This document shows positions 15,133-23,095 of a stretch of 41,389 nucleotides of DNA, piece by piece. The stretch covers positions 1 to 41,389 of the forward strand of contig JAHHSL010000013.1 of the NCBI GenBank assembly GCA_020025235.1, in the 5' to 3' direction. Both the position numbers and the translations under genes were made by a program. The notes beneath the pieces are model-generated. The model was not told the DNA's origin. It made no database searches and saw only the letters and a program-made list of their open reading frames with translations. How positions within the stretch are numbered: position 1 is the stretch's first letter; the number at the start of each line of letters is the position of its first letter. This DNA is from Ruthenibacterium sp. Lineage in GTDB: Bacteria; Bacillota; Clostridia; Oscillospirales; Ruminococcaceae.

Positions 15133-15418
15133 CCGTCTCTCCTTTTTCGGCCTGTGCGGCGGCGATCTGCGCCTGCATCGCATCGTAAACTTCTTCCGGG
15201 ATGCTCACTTCCAGCGAGCGTTCAATGCGCTTTGCCCTGCGCGCTTTGGCAAGGCATGCCGCGCTGGGACACACATATGCGCCGCGCCCGGGCTTGCGGC
15301 CCGTAAGGTCCAGCGATACCGTTCCGTCCGCCGCGCGCACAACACGCACAAGCTCCTTTTTCGGTTTGCTTTCTCCGCATCCGCTGCAGCGGCGCAGGGG
15401 TATTTTTTTCGGCGTCAT
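15122..15418 (-). CDS. rnpM: YlxR family nucleic-acid-binding protein (DUF448; RNase P modulator RnpM)
   Basis: A 98-residue protein with the YlxR core: PLRRCSGCGESKPKKELVRVVR, then GRKPGRGAYVCPSAAC. In Bacillus subtilis the family member has been described as a modulator of RNase P, hence the name RnpM; transfer of that function here is by homology only. The C-terminus is extended and Ala/Glu-rich. The ATG follows AAGGAAGG. It sits directly after nusA. Confidence 0.92.
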   Translation of the reverse strand: MTPKKIPLRRCSGCGESKPKKELVRVVRAADGTVSLDLTGRKPGRGAYVCPSAACLAKARRAKRIERSLEVSIPEEVYDAMQAQIAAAQAEKGETDAG

Positions 15419-15442
15419 CGGTGTCTTCCTTCCTTTTGGTTT

Positions 15443-16564
15443 TTATTCGGCGGTTTGCGTTTCCGCGCTTTCCTGCCCGGCGGCTTCGGTTTCGGCTGCC
15501 TGCGGCTCTTCTTCGCCGTAATAGCCGCTTTCCGGACGGATATCAATATTGTAGCCTGTCAGGCGGGCGCACAAACGTGCGTTCTGGCCTTTGTTGCCAA
15601 TGGCAAGCGAAAGCTGATGATCGGGCACGGTGACGCGGCACGAACGCGTTTCGCCTTCGATCAGCTCGACGCCGACCACCGTTGCGGGGCTGAGCGCTGC
15701 GCTGATGAATTTGGCGGGGTCTTCGTTCCAGCGGACGATATCGATCTTTTCGCCGCCCAGCTCTTCCACGATGCGTGCCACACGCTGGCCGCGCGGGCCG
15801 ATGCATGCGCCGACGGGATCGACGTTTTCGTCCTTGCTCCACACGGCCATTTTGGTGCGGGCGCCCGCTTCGCGGCTGATCGCCTTGATCTCGACGGTGC
15901 CGTCGAAGATTTCGGGCACTTCCATTTCAAACATGCGCTTGACAAGACCCGGATGCGTGCGGCTGATCATCATGCGCGGGCCGCGCTCGCTTTCCAGAAC
16001 GTCCACCACATAGACCTTGATGTGCTGGCCTTCACGCAGCACTTCGCCTGCAACCTGTTCGTTGCGCGGCAGCGTTGCAACGCCGCCCTTGCTTAGTTCC
16101 AGCGTGATGACGCCGCGCTCTTCGTCGATATTGGTGACGACGGCGGAGACGATCTCGTGCGCGTTGCTCTGCATTTCGGCGTACATCTGGCTGCGCTCGG
16201 CCTCTTTCAGGCCCTGACGGATGACATGCTTTGCCGTCTGTGCCGCAATGCGGCCGAAATCCTTGGTTTTGAGCGGGATGATGTAGTCATCGCCCGGACG
16301 ATAGGTTTTCTTGCGCTGGAATGCATCGCGCAGCGAAATTTCGGTGTTGGGGTCGAACACTTCGGAAACGACCTTCTTTACCAGGCTGACGCTGAATTTG
16401 CCGGTTTCCGGCTCGATGATGACGGAAACGTTTTCGTTTTCGACTTCATAATTTTTCTTCACCGCGATAATAATGGCATCCTTGATTTTTCCAAGCAAAT
16501 AATCAGCGGAAAGTCCGCGCTCTTTTTCGAGCATGGTAAGCGCTTCAAAAAATTCTGCATTCAT
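15443..16564 (-). CDS. nusA: Transcription termination/antitermination factor NusA
   Basis: A 373-residue RNA polymerase factor that controls pausing, termination and antitermination. Order of domains: N-terminal polymerase-binding domain (NAEFFEALTMLEKERGLS), S1 domain (roughly 130-200), KH1 (with GACIGPRGQRVARIVEELGG) and KH2 (LAIGNKGQNARLCARLTGY), then a short acidic tail (EEEPQAAETEAAGQE). I prefer ATG 16564, giving the family-typical MNAEFF start, although the frame can begin three codons earlier at a TTG (16573). The ribosome site is weak (GGA). It overlaps nothing and follows rimP by 71 bases. Confidence 0.95.
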   Translation of the reverse strand: MNAEFFEALTMLEKERGLSADYLLGKIKDAIIIAVKKNYEVENENVSVIIEPETGKFSVSLVKKVVSEVFDPNTEISLRDAFQRKKTYRPGDDYIIPLKTKDFGRIAAQTAKHVIRQGLKEAERSQMYAEMQSNAHEIVSAVVTNIDEERGVITLELSKGGVATLPRNEQVAGEVLREGQHIKVYVVDVLESERGPRMMISRTHPGLVKRMFEMEVPEIFDGTVEIKAISREAGARTKMAVWSKDENVDPVGACIGPRGQRVARIVEELGGEKIDIVRWNEDPAKFISAALSPATVVGVELIEGETRSCRVTVPDHQLSLAIGNKGQNARLCARLTGYNIDIRPESGYYGEEEPQAAETEAAGQESAETQTAE

Positions 16565-16635
16565 TTTTTCCAATCATCCATTCTCTTTTATTTTATATTT
16601 CATTTTATTGTATGCACCGACACAAAGATTTTTAT

Positions 16636-17118
16636 TTAAAACAGATCTTCGTCATCGCACAATTTGAAATAGCTTGCCTCTTTTTCTTCCACGGCAGTTT
16701 CGGTGCCGTCCTCGCGCACGATCACCACGCGCGTGCCGTCCTTTTCTTTCAGGATGCCGGCAATGTCGCGTTCGCCCGCTTCGTTTGCGCGGTACAGGTG
16801 CGCTGCGATCTTGCGGCCTTTCATCGCTTCAAAATGCATGTCTTTCGTCAGGCGGCGGCCCAGCCCCGGGCTGCCCACCTCCATATAATAGCTCTGATCG
16901 ATCGGGTCCGCTTCGTCGATCACGGGGTTGATGGCGCGCGTCGCCGCCTCGCATGCTTCGAGATCCAGCGGTTCGTCCCGGTCGATATAAATGCGCAGGA
17001 ACCAGTCCGGCCCTTCTTTTTCAAACCGGACATCCCACAGGCGCATGCCCAGCGATTCCAGCACGGGTGCAACAAGCGCTTCCACGGTCTGCACGGTGCC
17101 GCCTTTGCCTTTTGCCAT
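16636..17118 (-). CDS. rimP: Ribosome maturation factor RimP
   Basis: A 160-residue 30S assembly factor. N-terminal domain motif: VEALVAPVLESLGMRLWDVRFEKEG; conserved middle: SYYMEVGSPGLGRRLTKDMHFE; C-terminal SH3-like domain follows. I start it at the ATG 17118, behind GGAGG; an upstream in-frame ATG at 17163 lies in a leader hairpin. It is the first gene of the nusA-infB operon and has its own promoter and a leader hairpin. Confidence 0.95.
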   Translation of the reverse strand: MAKGKGGTVQTVEALVAPVLESLGMRLWDVRFEKEGPDWFLRIYIDRDEPLDLEACEAATRAINPVIDEADPIDQSYYMEVGSPGLGRRLTKDMHFEAMKGRKIAAHLYRANEAGERDIAGILKEKDGTRVVIVREDGTETAVEEKEASYFKLCDDEDLF

Positions 17119-17139
17119 CAAAAACCTCCAAACAAACAG

Positions 17140-17169
17140 GAAAGAGCGGACCGGACGGCCCACTCTTTC
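17140..17169 (-). ncRNA. Hairpin in the rimP-nusA operon leader
   Basis: On the minus strand GAAAGAG (17163-17169) pairs with CTCTTTC (17140-17146), and inner GC pairs extend the stem, leaving a small loop. It is followed by TGTTTGTTT and then the rimP ribosome site. The shape is attenuator-like, but the T run is interrupted. Feedback by NusA on this operon is a possibility I infer. Confidence 0.5.
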
Positions 17170-17195
17170 AGTAAAACTTATATCGTACGGTATTT

Positions 17196-17224
17196 ATACT
17201 ACCATATCGACCCGCATTTTGCAA
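17196..17224 (-). promoter_or_regulatory. Promoter of the rimP-nusA-infB operon
   Basis: TTGCAA (17219-17224), a 17-base spacer ending in TGG, and TAGTAT (17196-17201), an extended -10. The start would be near 17189, giving a leader of about 70 bases. Confidence 0.7.
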
Positions 17225-17299
17225 GAGTATTTCGGCGTGAAAATCCTCTCTTTTTCCCGTTTGGGTCATTTTTTCGGGCGCAGGGCGCAAAAATGAACC

Positions 17300-17866
17300 T
17301 TATTTTGCCCTGCTGATGAACTCTTTGTTATCCCACAGATACTTGATGCCGGAAACCGCCGTCACCACGGCAACCGCCCAGCACAGCACCCATGTGACGA
17401 TCTGGCTGTAATAGACCGAAGTGCCCGCGGGCGCAAGCGCCTGTTCCAGCGCATAGCCGAAATAATAAAGGCAGATCACGATCATCTGCATGGCTGTTTT
17501 CACCTTGCCCCACATATTGGCGGCGATCACCTTGCCCTGCGGTGCGCCGGCGGCGATCATGCGAAGGCCGGAAACCGCAAATTCGCGCGCAAGGATCACG
17601 ACCAGCACCACCGGGCTGCACACGCCGTCCACCAGCATATACAAAAATGCCGTCGTCGTCAGCAGCTTATCGGCAAGGGGATCGGCAAACTTTCCGAAAT
17701 CCGTCACCAGATTGTTTTTTCTTGCGATCTTTCCGTCAAAATAATCGGTAAGGCTTGCCGCGGCAAAAATAATGCCGGCCGCAAGCATCCACTGATTCGT
17801 CGCACACACAATAAACACCGGGATCAGCAAAACGCGCAGCAGTGTCAGTTTATTCGGAAAATTCAT
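17300..17866 (-). CDS. pgsA: CDP-diacylglycerol-glycerol-3-phosphate 3-phosphatidyltransferase
   Basis: A 188-residue membrane enzyme that commits CDP-diacylglycerol to phosphatidylglycerol. The CDP-alcohol phosphotransferase motif is complete: D44-G45-x2-A48-R49-x8-G58-x3-D62-x3-D66. About five to six membrane segments are visible. The ATG follows AAAGGAGAG. It is the last gene of recA-recX-rimO-pgsA, 47 bases after rimO. Phosphatidylglycerol also supplies the headgroup used by LTA synthases such as the one suspected at the left edge. Confidence 0.94.
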   Translation of the reverse strand: MNFPNKLTLLRVLLIPVFIVCATNQWMLAAGIIFAAASLTDYFDGKIARKNNLVTDFGKFADPLADKLLTTTAFLYMLVDGVCSPVVLVVILAREFAVSGLRMIAAGAPQGKVIAANMWGKVKTAMQMIVICLYYFGYALEQALAPAGTSVYYSQIVTWVLCWAVAVVTAVSGIKYLWDNKEFISRAK

Positions 17867-17913
17867 AGTGTCTCTCCTTTTACACGCCCGCAGACATGCA
17901 CAGATTATAAAAA

Positions 17914-19233
17914 TTACTTATCGGTCAATGTGCCGTACAGATCGTAAATATCGCTTTCTTCGATGCGCACGCGGTAAAAGCCCCCGCGCTCGAGCGGCTG
18001 TTCACTGCTTACGCAGCATTCCGCGTCGATATCCGGCGCATCGCCCTTGGTGCGGCAGATGTACAGGTCGTTTTCGTCGTCGTAATCATCGCAGATGACG
18101 TCCATGACGCAGCCGACCTTTGCTTCCTGCTTGCGCGCCATGACGTTCGCCTGCAGGTTCATGATGATCTCCGCGCGCTTTTCGCGCACCTCCTGCGGCA
18201 TCTGCGGCAGCGTTGCGGCGTAGGTGCCTTCCTCTTCACTGTATGCAAAGCAGCCCAGGCGGTCGAACTGGTATTCCTTCACAAATTCGCACATTTCCTC
18301 GAACTGCTCCTCGGTTTCGCCGGGATAGCCTGCGATCAGCGTGGTGCGCAGCGTCAGATCCGGCATCGCACGGCGCAGACGGTCCAGCGCATCCAGAACG
18401 GTGCTGCGGTCGCCGCGGCGGTTCATCGCACGCAGCATTTCGGAATTGATGTGCTGAATGGGCACATCCAGATAGTGCAGGACCTTTTCGTTGCGCACCA
18501 TGGCGTCGATGAACGAATCGGTGATGCGTTCGGGATACGCGTACAAAAGGCGGATCCATTCAATGCCCTCCACCGCGTTGAGCGCATCCAGCAGCTCGGC
18601 GATTTCCGGCTTGCCGCGGTCTGCGCCGAACGCCGTGATATCCTGCGCCACGACGATCAGCTCCTTCACGCCTTCCGCTGCAAGGAACTTCGCTTCTTCC
18701 ACCAGCTCCGGGATCGTGCGGCTGCGCAGGCGTCCGCGGATCATCGGGATCGCGCAGTAATGGCAGCGGTTGTTGCAGCCCTCTGCAATTTTTAAGTACG
18801 CAAAGTGGCGCGGCGTGGAAATGACGCGCTTGCCGCCCAGCGGCAGAGATTCCTTATCGCCGTAGCTTTCCACCGGCGTTTCGCTCTCGACGCGCTCGAT
18901 GATCTCGCACAGCTTATCGTCGGAGCCAAGGCCCACAACGGCGTCCACCTCCGGGATCTCCGTCACGATCTCGTGCTGATAGCGCTGCGCAAGGCAGCCT
19001 GTTACGATGACCTTCAGCGCGGGGTTTTCCTGCTTGTACGAGCAGGCTTCGAGGATGTTTTCGATCGCCTCTTTCTTTGCGCTTTCGATAAATCCGCAGG
19101 TGTTGACGATGATGACGTCCGCCTGCGAAAGATCGGCTGTTGTCGTGTGCCCGCGCTCCAAAAGCGCATGGCACATCACATCGGCGTCCACCTGATTTTT
19201 CGGGCAGCCGAGAGAGATGAGTGCAATTACCAT
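17914..19233 (-). CDS. rimO: Ribosomal protein S12 (Asp) methylthiotransferase
   Basis: A 439-residue radical SAM enzyme. The N-terminal UPF0004 domain has cluster cysteines C10, C46 and C80 (SLGCPKNQVD, NTCGFIESAK, TGCLAQRY). The radical SAM motif is C153-x3-C157-x2-C160 (EGCNNRCHYC), and a C-terminal TRAM domain ends the protein. SLGCPKNQVD and YAYPERI favour RimO over the tRNA enzyme MiaB. I start it at 19233 behind AAGGAG; a longer frame from 19284 would run into recX. It follows recX by 41 bases. Confidence 0.94.
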   Translation of the reverse strand: MVIALISLGCPKNQVDADVMCHALLERGHTTTADLSQADVIIVNTCGFIESAKKEAIENILEACSYKQENPALKVIVTGCLAQRYQHEIVTEIPEVDAVVGLGSDDKLCEIIERVESETPVESYGDKESLPLGGKRVISTPRHFAYLKIAEGCNNRCHYCAIPMIRGRLRSRTIPELVEEAKFLAAEGVKELIVVAQDITAFGADRGKPEIAELLDALNAVEGIEWIRLLYAYPERITDSFIDAMVRNEKVLHYLDVPIQHINSEMLRAMNRRGDRSTVLDALDRLRRAMPDLTLRTTLIAGYPGETEEQFEEMCEFVKEYQFDRLGCFAYSEEEGTYAATLPQMPQEVREKRAEIIMNLQANVMARKQEAKVGCVMDVICDDYDDENDLYICRTKGDAPDIDAECCVSSEQPLERGGFYRVRIEESDIYDLYGTLTDK

Positions 19234-19274
19234 AAATTTCTCCTTATTCCTTGTTTCAAAACGCGCTGCGCCCG

Positions 19275-19913
19275 TCAGTCCCACACGGGCGCATCCCTGT
19301 CTTCGCCGGCGCCGCCGGCCTCATATGTGCTGATCGCGCTGCGGATATCGCCGTACGAAAAGCCCCGGCGCGCCAGCGCCGCGATCACGGCGTCCCGGCG
19401 TCCTTCACGCAGCTTGCGCAGATATTTCTTTTCCAGCACCGCCCGGCATGCCGCCGCTTCGTCCGGTTCCAGCTGCCGCAGTGCGTCCTCGGCTTCCTGC
19501 CGTCCGACGCCCGCCTGCATCAGCTTTTGCCGGATCTCGCGTACCGAACGGTTCTGCCCCGCCAGATATTTTGCGCGGTGCTGCGCAAAACGCGCGTCGT
19601 CCAGCAGCTCCAGCCGCTGCATTTCCGCAACGGCGGCCGCCGCCGACTGTTCATCGAACCGGCGGCACAGCTTTTCGTACAATTCACCCGAAGCGTGGTC
19701 GCGCAGGGAAAGATATTCCAGTGCCTTATCCTTGGCGCGGCGGGTATCGCTCTGGCTTTGCAGCTGCGAAAGCTGTGCGGCGCTCAGTTCCTGATCGACG
19801 CGGATATGATTTTTATAAAGCGTTTCGCCGTCGACCGAAAACAGGAATTCCCCCGTCTCGTCAAACAGCGCAAAGCGCCCCTGCTTTGTTTCGCTGATCT
19901 TACTGATCGTCAC
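19275..19913 (-). CDS. recX: RecA regulatory protein RecX
   Basis: A 212-residue helical protein with the three-helix RecX repeats: KALEYLSLRDHASGELYEKL, LDDARFAQHRAKYLAGQNRS and IRQKLMQAGVG. RecX modulates RecA filament growth. The start is a GTG whose bases overlap the recA stop (GTGA, 4-base overlap), a clear sign of coupled translation. The N-terminal 55 residues form a less conserved beta-rich extension seen in Firmicute members. Confidence 0.93.
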   Translation of the reverse strand: MTISKISETKQGRFALFDETGEFLFSVDGETLYKNHIRVDQELSAAQLSQLQSQSDTRRAKDKALEYLSLRDHASGELYEKLCRRFDEQSAAAAVAEMQRLELLDDARFAQHRAKYLAGQNRSVREIRQKLMQAGVGRQEAEDALRQLEPDEAAACRAVLEKKYLRKLREGRRDAVIAALARRGFSYGDIRSAISTYEAGGAGEDRDAPVWD

Positions 19914-21103
19914 TCGTCATCTTCCACCATGATATCAATGCTTGCGCGCTTTGCGGGCGCAGCGGGCTTTGCCGGTGCTTCCTCCGGCTTTGCTTCGGGC
20001 TTTTCCGCAGCCTTTTCGGGCGCGGCGTCGATCGAAGCCTTTTTCTTTGCACCCGCGGCCTTTTTGCCCATGGTCAGCTGATCTGCGTTATCGCGCACCT
20101 GCTGTTCGATTTCGGCAAAGACCTCGGGGTTATCCTCCAGATACAGCTTTGCGTTGTCGCGTCCCTGCCCAAGGCGGGTTTCGCCGTAGCTGAACCATGC
20201 GCCGCTTTTCTGGATGATGCCCAGCTGCACGGCAAGATCCAGCAGTTCGCCGGATTTCGAGATGCCCTCGCCGAACATGATATCGAAGAACGCCTCACGG
20301 AACGGCGGCGCGACCTTGTTTTTGACGACCTTTGCGCGCGTGCGGTTGCCGATGACGGAGCCCGAAGAATCCTTGAGCTGTTCGGTGCGGCGGATGTCGA
20401 TGCGCACCGAGGAATAGTATTTCAGCGCGTTGCCGCCGGCGGTGACTTCCGGGTTGCCGTACACGACGCCCACCTTCAGACGCAGCTGGTTGATGAAGAT
20501 GACGACCGTGTTCGTCTTGCCGATGATGCCCGTCAGCTTACGCATGGCCTGGCTCATCAGACGTGCCTGCAGGCCGACATGCGCGTCGCCCATTTCGCCT
20601 TCGATCTCCGCGCGCGGAACCATAGCGGCGACCGAGTCCACGACAACGCAGTCGATCGCGCCCGAACGCACGAGCGCTTCGCAGATTTCCAGCGCCTGCT
20701 CGCCGGTATCCGGCTGGCTGACCAGCAGGCTGTCGATATCCACGCCCACCGCACGCGCATAAACCGGATCGAGCGCGTGTTCGACGTCGATGAACGCCAC
20801 TTCGCCGCCCGCCTTCTGCGCTTCGGCAATGCAGTGCAGTGAAAGCGTTGTTTTACCGGAAGATTCCGGCCCGTAAATTTCCACGATCCTGCCGCGCGGC
20901 AGACCGCCGATGCCAAGGGCAAGATCCAGCGAAAGGCTGCCTGTGGAAATGGAATCCACCTGCATCGCAACGCTCTGGCCCAGCTTCATCACCGCGCCCT
21001 TGCCGAACTGTTTTTCAATCTGTGCAAGCGCCGTTTCCAGCGCTGTTTTTTTATCGGCTGCGGCCTTGTCTTTTTTATCCGCTGCCACCTTTTTTTCTGC
21101 CAT
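19910..21103 (-). CDS. recA: Recombinase RecA
   Basis: A 397-residue ATP-dependent strand-exchange protein that also triggers LexA cleavage. Landmarks: Walker A GPESSGKTT, the ALDPVYARAVGV segment, Walker B VVVDSVAAM, L1/L2 loops around GEMGDAHVGLQARLMSQAMRKL and NQLRLKVGVVYGNPE. The C-terminal 60 residues are an unusually Ala/Lys/Glu/Pro-rich tail ending in acidic EDDE, longer than the usual acidic tail. I start it at 21103 behind GGAGGA; a 15-codon longer frame lacks a ribosome site. Order: recA-recX-rimO-pgsA. Confidence 0.97.
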   Translation of the reverse strand: MAEKKVAADKKDKAAADKKTALETALAQIEKQFGKGAVMKLGQSVAMQVDSISTGSLSLDLALGIGGLPRGRIVEIYGPESSGKTTLSLHCIAEAQKAGGEVAFIDVEHALDPVYARAVGVDIDSLLVSQPDTGEQALEICEALVRSGAIDCVVVDSVAAMVPRAEIEGEMGDAHVGLQARLMSQAMRKLTGIIGKTNTVVIFINQLRLKVGVVYGNPEVTAGGNALKYYSSVRIDIRRTEQLKDSSGSVIGNRTRAKVVKNKVAPPFREAFFDIMFGEGISKSGELLDLAVQLGIIQKSGAWFSYGETRLGQGRDNAKLYLEDNPEVFAEIEQQVRDNADQLTMGKKAAGAKKKASIDAAPEKAAEKPEAKPEEAPAKPAAPAKRASIDIMVEDDE

Positions 21104-21169
21104 AATGCTCCTCCGTCCTGCACGGGCGTTTGTGACTATGCCCAGCATCTCCAGTATATGCGATTTACA

Positions 21170-21185
21170 GTACGATATTTGGTAC
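21170..21185. promoter_or_regulatory. GTAC-N8-GTAC symmetric element in the recA leader
   Basis: GTACGATATTTGGTAC lies about 20-35 bases downstream of the predicted recA start. Half-sites match at 6 of 8 positions. It is not the Bacillus-type SOS box (CGAAC-N4-GTTCG). It could be a lineage-specific LexA operator or chance. Confidence 0.3.
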
Positions 21186-21213
21186 AGTTTATTTCATTTT
21201 CAAATACGGTGAT

Positions 21214-21242
21214 AGTATACCCTAAAACCGTTCAAAATGCAA
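21214..21242 (-). promoter_or_regulatory. Promoter of recA
   Basis: TTGCAT (21237-21242), a 17-base spacer, TATACT (21214-21219). It overlaps the last codons of prmC and gives a leader of about 100 bases. Confidence 0.68.
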
Positions 21243-22071
21243 TCGGACGGCGCGCTTTTACACAGCGCGGATTTCCGCCCCAGTCCTTTTCCATGCACAC
21301 ATCCGCGTAGCCCGCCGCGCGGCAGAGCTGCATAACGGCATCTGCCTGCTTCCAGCCGATTTCAAAAATCAGCGCGCCGCCGGGTATCAGCGCATGGAAA
21401 TACGCGGGCGCGATATGCCGGTAAAAGGCAAGGCCGTCCTGTTCGGCAAACAGCGCCATGCGCGGCTCGTACGAAAGCTCCGGCGCAAGCGTCTGCATTT
21501 CCTCATCGGAAATATACGGCGGATTCGAGACGATGACTTCAAAGCTTTCGTCCGCGCACTGCGTCTGCCATTCAAAGACGTCCGCGTGCACCACCGTCAG
21601 CGGGCTGCCGTACGCCGCATTGTTTTCCTTTAAATAGGTAAGCGCCTGCGGCGAAAGCTCCAGCGCCGTCACGCGCGCACCGGGCACATGCTTTGCCGCG
21701 CACAGGGCGATCGCGCCGCTGCCGCTGCACAGATCCAAAATCCGCACGCCCTGCCCAAACAGCTTTGCCGCATCCATGGCGGCCTGCGCGACGGTTTCGG
21801 TATCCGGCCGCGGGATCAGCACGCCGGGGCCTACTTTAAGCGTCAGGTCGTAAAAATCCCATTCACCGCACAGATACTGCAGCGGCTCGTGCCGGATGCG
21901 CCGTTCGCACAGCTGCATCAGCTGCCGGTCCTGCTGTTCGGTCAGCGGCGTCTGCTCCGTCGGCATTGCGCCGCCCGTCACCAGCCTTGCCAGCTGCATG
22001 GCGTCGAACGCGGCGTCCTCGATGCCCGCCTGCGCAAGCCGGCGCGTGATTTCGGCAACGGGGTTCACCAT
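21232..22071 (-). CDS. prmC: Release factor glutamine methyltransferase
   Basis: A 279-residue enzyme that methylates the GGQ glutamine of peptide release factors. The SAM-binding motif DLCSGSGAIAL (113-123) and the catalytic NPPY (183-186) are present, and an N-terminal helical domain precedes IPRPDTE. I start it at 22071, behind GGGAGGA; this overlaps the end of yqhQ by 7 bases. A longer frame beginning at 22125 is inside yqhQ and lacks family similarity. prfA, often the next gene, is not here; recA follows instead. Confidence 0.94.
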   Translation of the reverse strand: MVNPVAEITRRLAQAGIEDAAFDAMQLARLVTGGAMPTEQTPLTEQQDRQLMQLCERRIRHEPLQYLCGEWDFYDLTLKVGPGVLIPRPDTETVAQAAMDAAKLFGQGVRILDLCSGSGAIALCAAKHVPGARVTALELSPQALTYLKENNAAYGSPLTVVHADVFEWQTQCADESFEVIVSNPPYISDEEMQTLAPELSYEPRMALFAEQDGLAFYRHIAPAYFHALIPGGALIFEIGWKQADAVMQLCRAAGYADVCMEKDWGGNPRCVKARRPIAF

Positions 22072-22997
22072 TTGCCGTCCTCCCTGTTTTCGGGCAGCAC
22101 GGGCAGCACCGCCGCAATGGCACATTCGATCATGCTGTCATCCGGCTCCTGCGTGGTGATGTGCTGCAGCCAAAGCCCCGGTGCGGAAACGATGCGCGTG
22201 ACGATATTGTCATAGCGCCCGCACAGCTTGATGATCTCATAGCTGACGCCCACGATGACCGGCAGCAAAAGCAGCTTGAGCACGATGCGCATGCCGGTGC
22301 CGTGCCACGGGACAAGGCTCATGACAAGGATGCTGACGATCAGCACGATGATCAAAAAGCTTGTGCCGCAGCGCGGGTGAAAGCGCGAGCACGGGCGGAT
22401 GTTTTCCACGGTAAGCTCCCTGCCCGCCTCATAGCAGGCGATGGTCTTGTGCTCGGCCCCGTGATAGCGGAACACGCGGTTGATTTCCTTCATGCGGCTG
22501 ACAAGCGCCATATAACCGACCAGCATCACCAGCTTGATGATGCCTTCCCACAATGCCTTGAAGCCGCCGAGCGGCACAAAGCGGTTCACTGCGCCGACGA
22601 TCGCCGTGGGCACCACCATGAACAGCACCAGCGCCAGCAGGCCGCCGCACAGCGCCGCAGCCGCCATGACGAAATTCGTCCCCTTTTCCCCGAAGTGTTC
22701 CGCCACCCATTTGTCGAACTTGGTCGGTTCTTCGCCGGCTTCGTCATCCATGGCGATCTCGGCGCTTTTCATCAGGCAGCGATAGCCGGAGACAAGGCTG
22801 TCTGCAAAATTGAACACGCCGCGCACAAACGGCCATTTCTGCCACGGACGGACCGTGATGGGCGTTTCCTCGGTGAAGATGCCGCCGTCGGGGCGGCGCA
22901 CTGCCACGCACATTTTCTGCGGGCCGCGCATCATGATGCCTTCCATGAGCGCCTGTCCGCCCACGCTTGTTTTAAAGCTTTCTGTTTTATCTTTCAA
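22065..22997 (-). CDS. yqhQ: DUF1385 membrane protein, YqhQ family
   Basis: A 310-residue protein with the family start VGGQALMEGIMMRGPQ and the conserved YHGAEHKTIACYEAG and RFHPRCGTSFL blocks, plus about four membrane segments (around 110-130, 155-170, 215-235 and 245-260). Function is not established; the histidines and cysteine of EHKT and HPRCGT suggest a metal site. The frame starts at a TTG (22995-22997) behind AGAGGAAA. It is coupled to prmC by a 7-base overlap. Confidence 0.92.
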   Translation of the reverse strand: MKDKTESFKTSVGGQALMEGIMMRGPQKMCVAVRRPDGGIFTEETPITVRPWQKWPFVRGVFNFADSLVSGYRCLMKSAEIAMDDEAGEEPTKFDKWVAEHFGEKGTNFVMAAAALCGGLLALVLFMVVPTAIVGAVNRFVPLGGFKALWEGIIKLVMLVGYMALVSRMKEINRVFRYHGAEHKTIACYEAGRELTVENIRPCSRFHPRCGTSFLIIVLIVSILVMSLVPWHGTGMRIVLKLLLLPVIVGVSYEIIKLCGRYDNIVTRIVSAPGLWLQHITTQEPDDSMIECAIAAVLPVLPENREDGKW

Positions 22998-23095
22998 TCG
23001 TTTTCCTCTTTCCTTGAACCGGATTCGACAGCATTTTCCGCTTTGCGCGGAAGGCTGTGCGGCGCCGGAGCCGGAACGGGCGCCCCTTTGTTTCT

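Noticed and set aside
12041..16096. A 1351-codon open frame on the plus strand across rbfA, infB, ylxQ, ylxR and nusA
   Set aside because: It is a shadow of five well-supported minus-strand genes and encodes a His/Ala/Arg-rich sequence without any known motif.
17225..17335. GCAGGGC/GCCCTGC stem near the pgsA end as a terminator
   Set aside because: No T run follows on the minus strand, and one arm is within pgsA coding sequence.
23028..23058. ACAGC/GCTGT hairpin between the histidine kinase and yqhQ genes as a terminator
   Set aside because: It lacks a T run on either strand; it may be an ordinary intergenic hairpin, and readthrough into yqhQ cannot be excluded.
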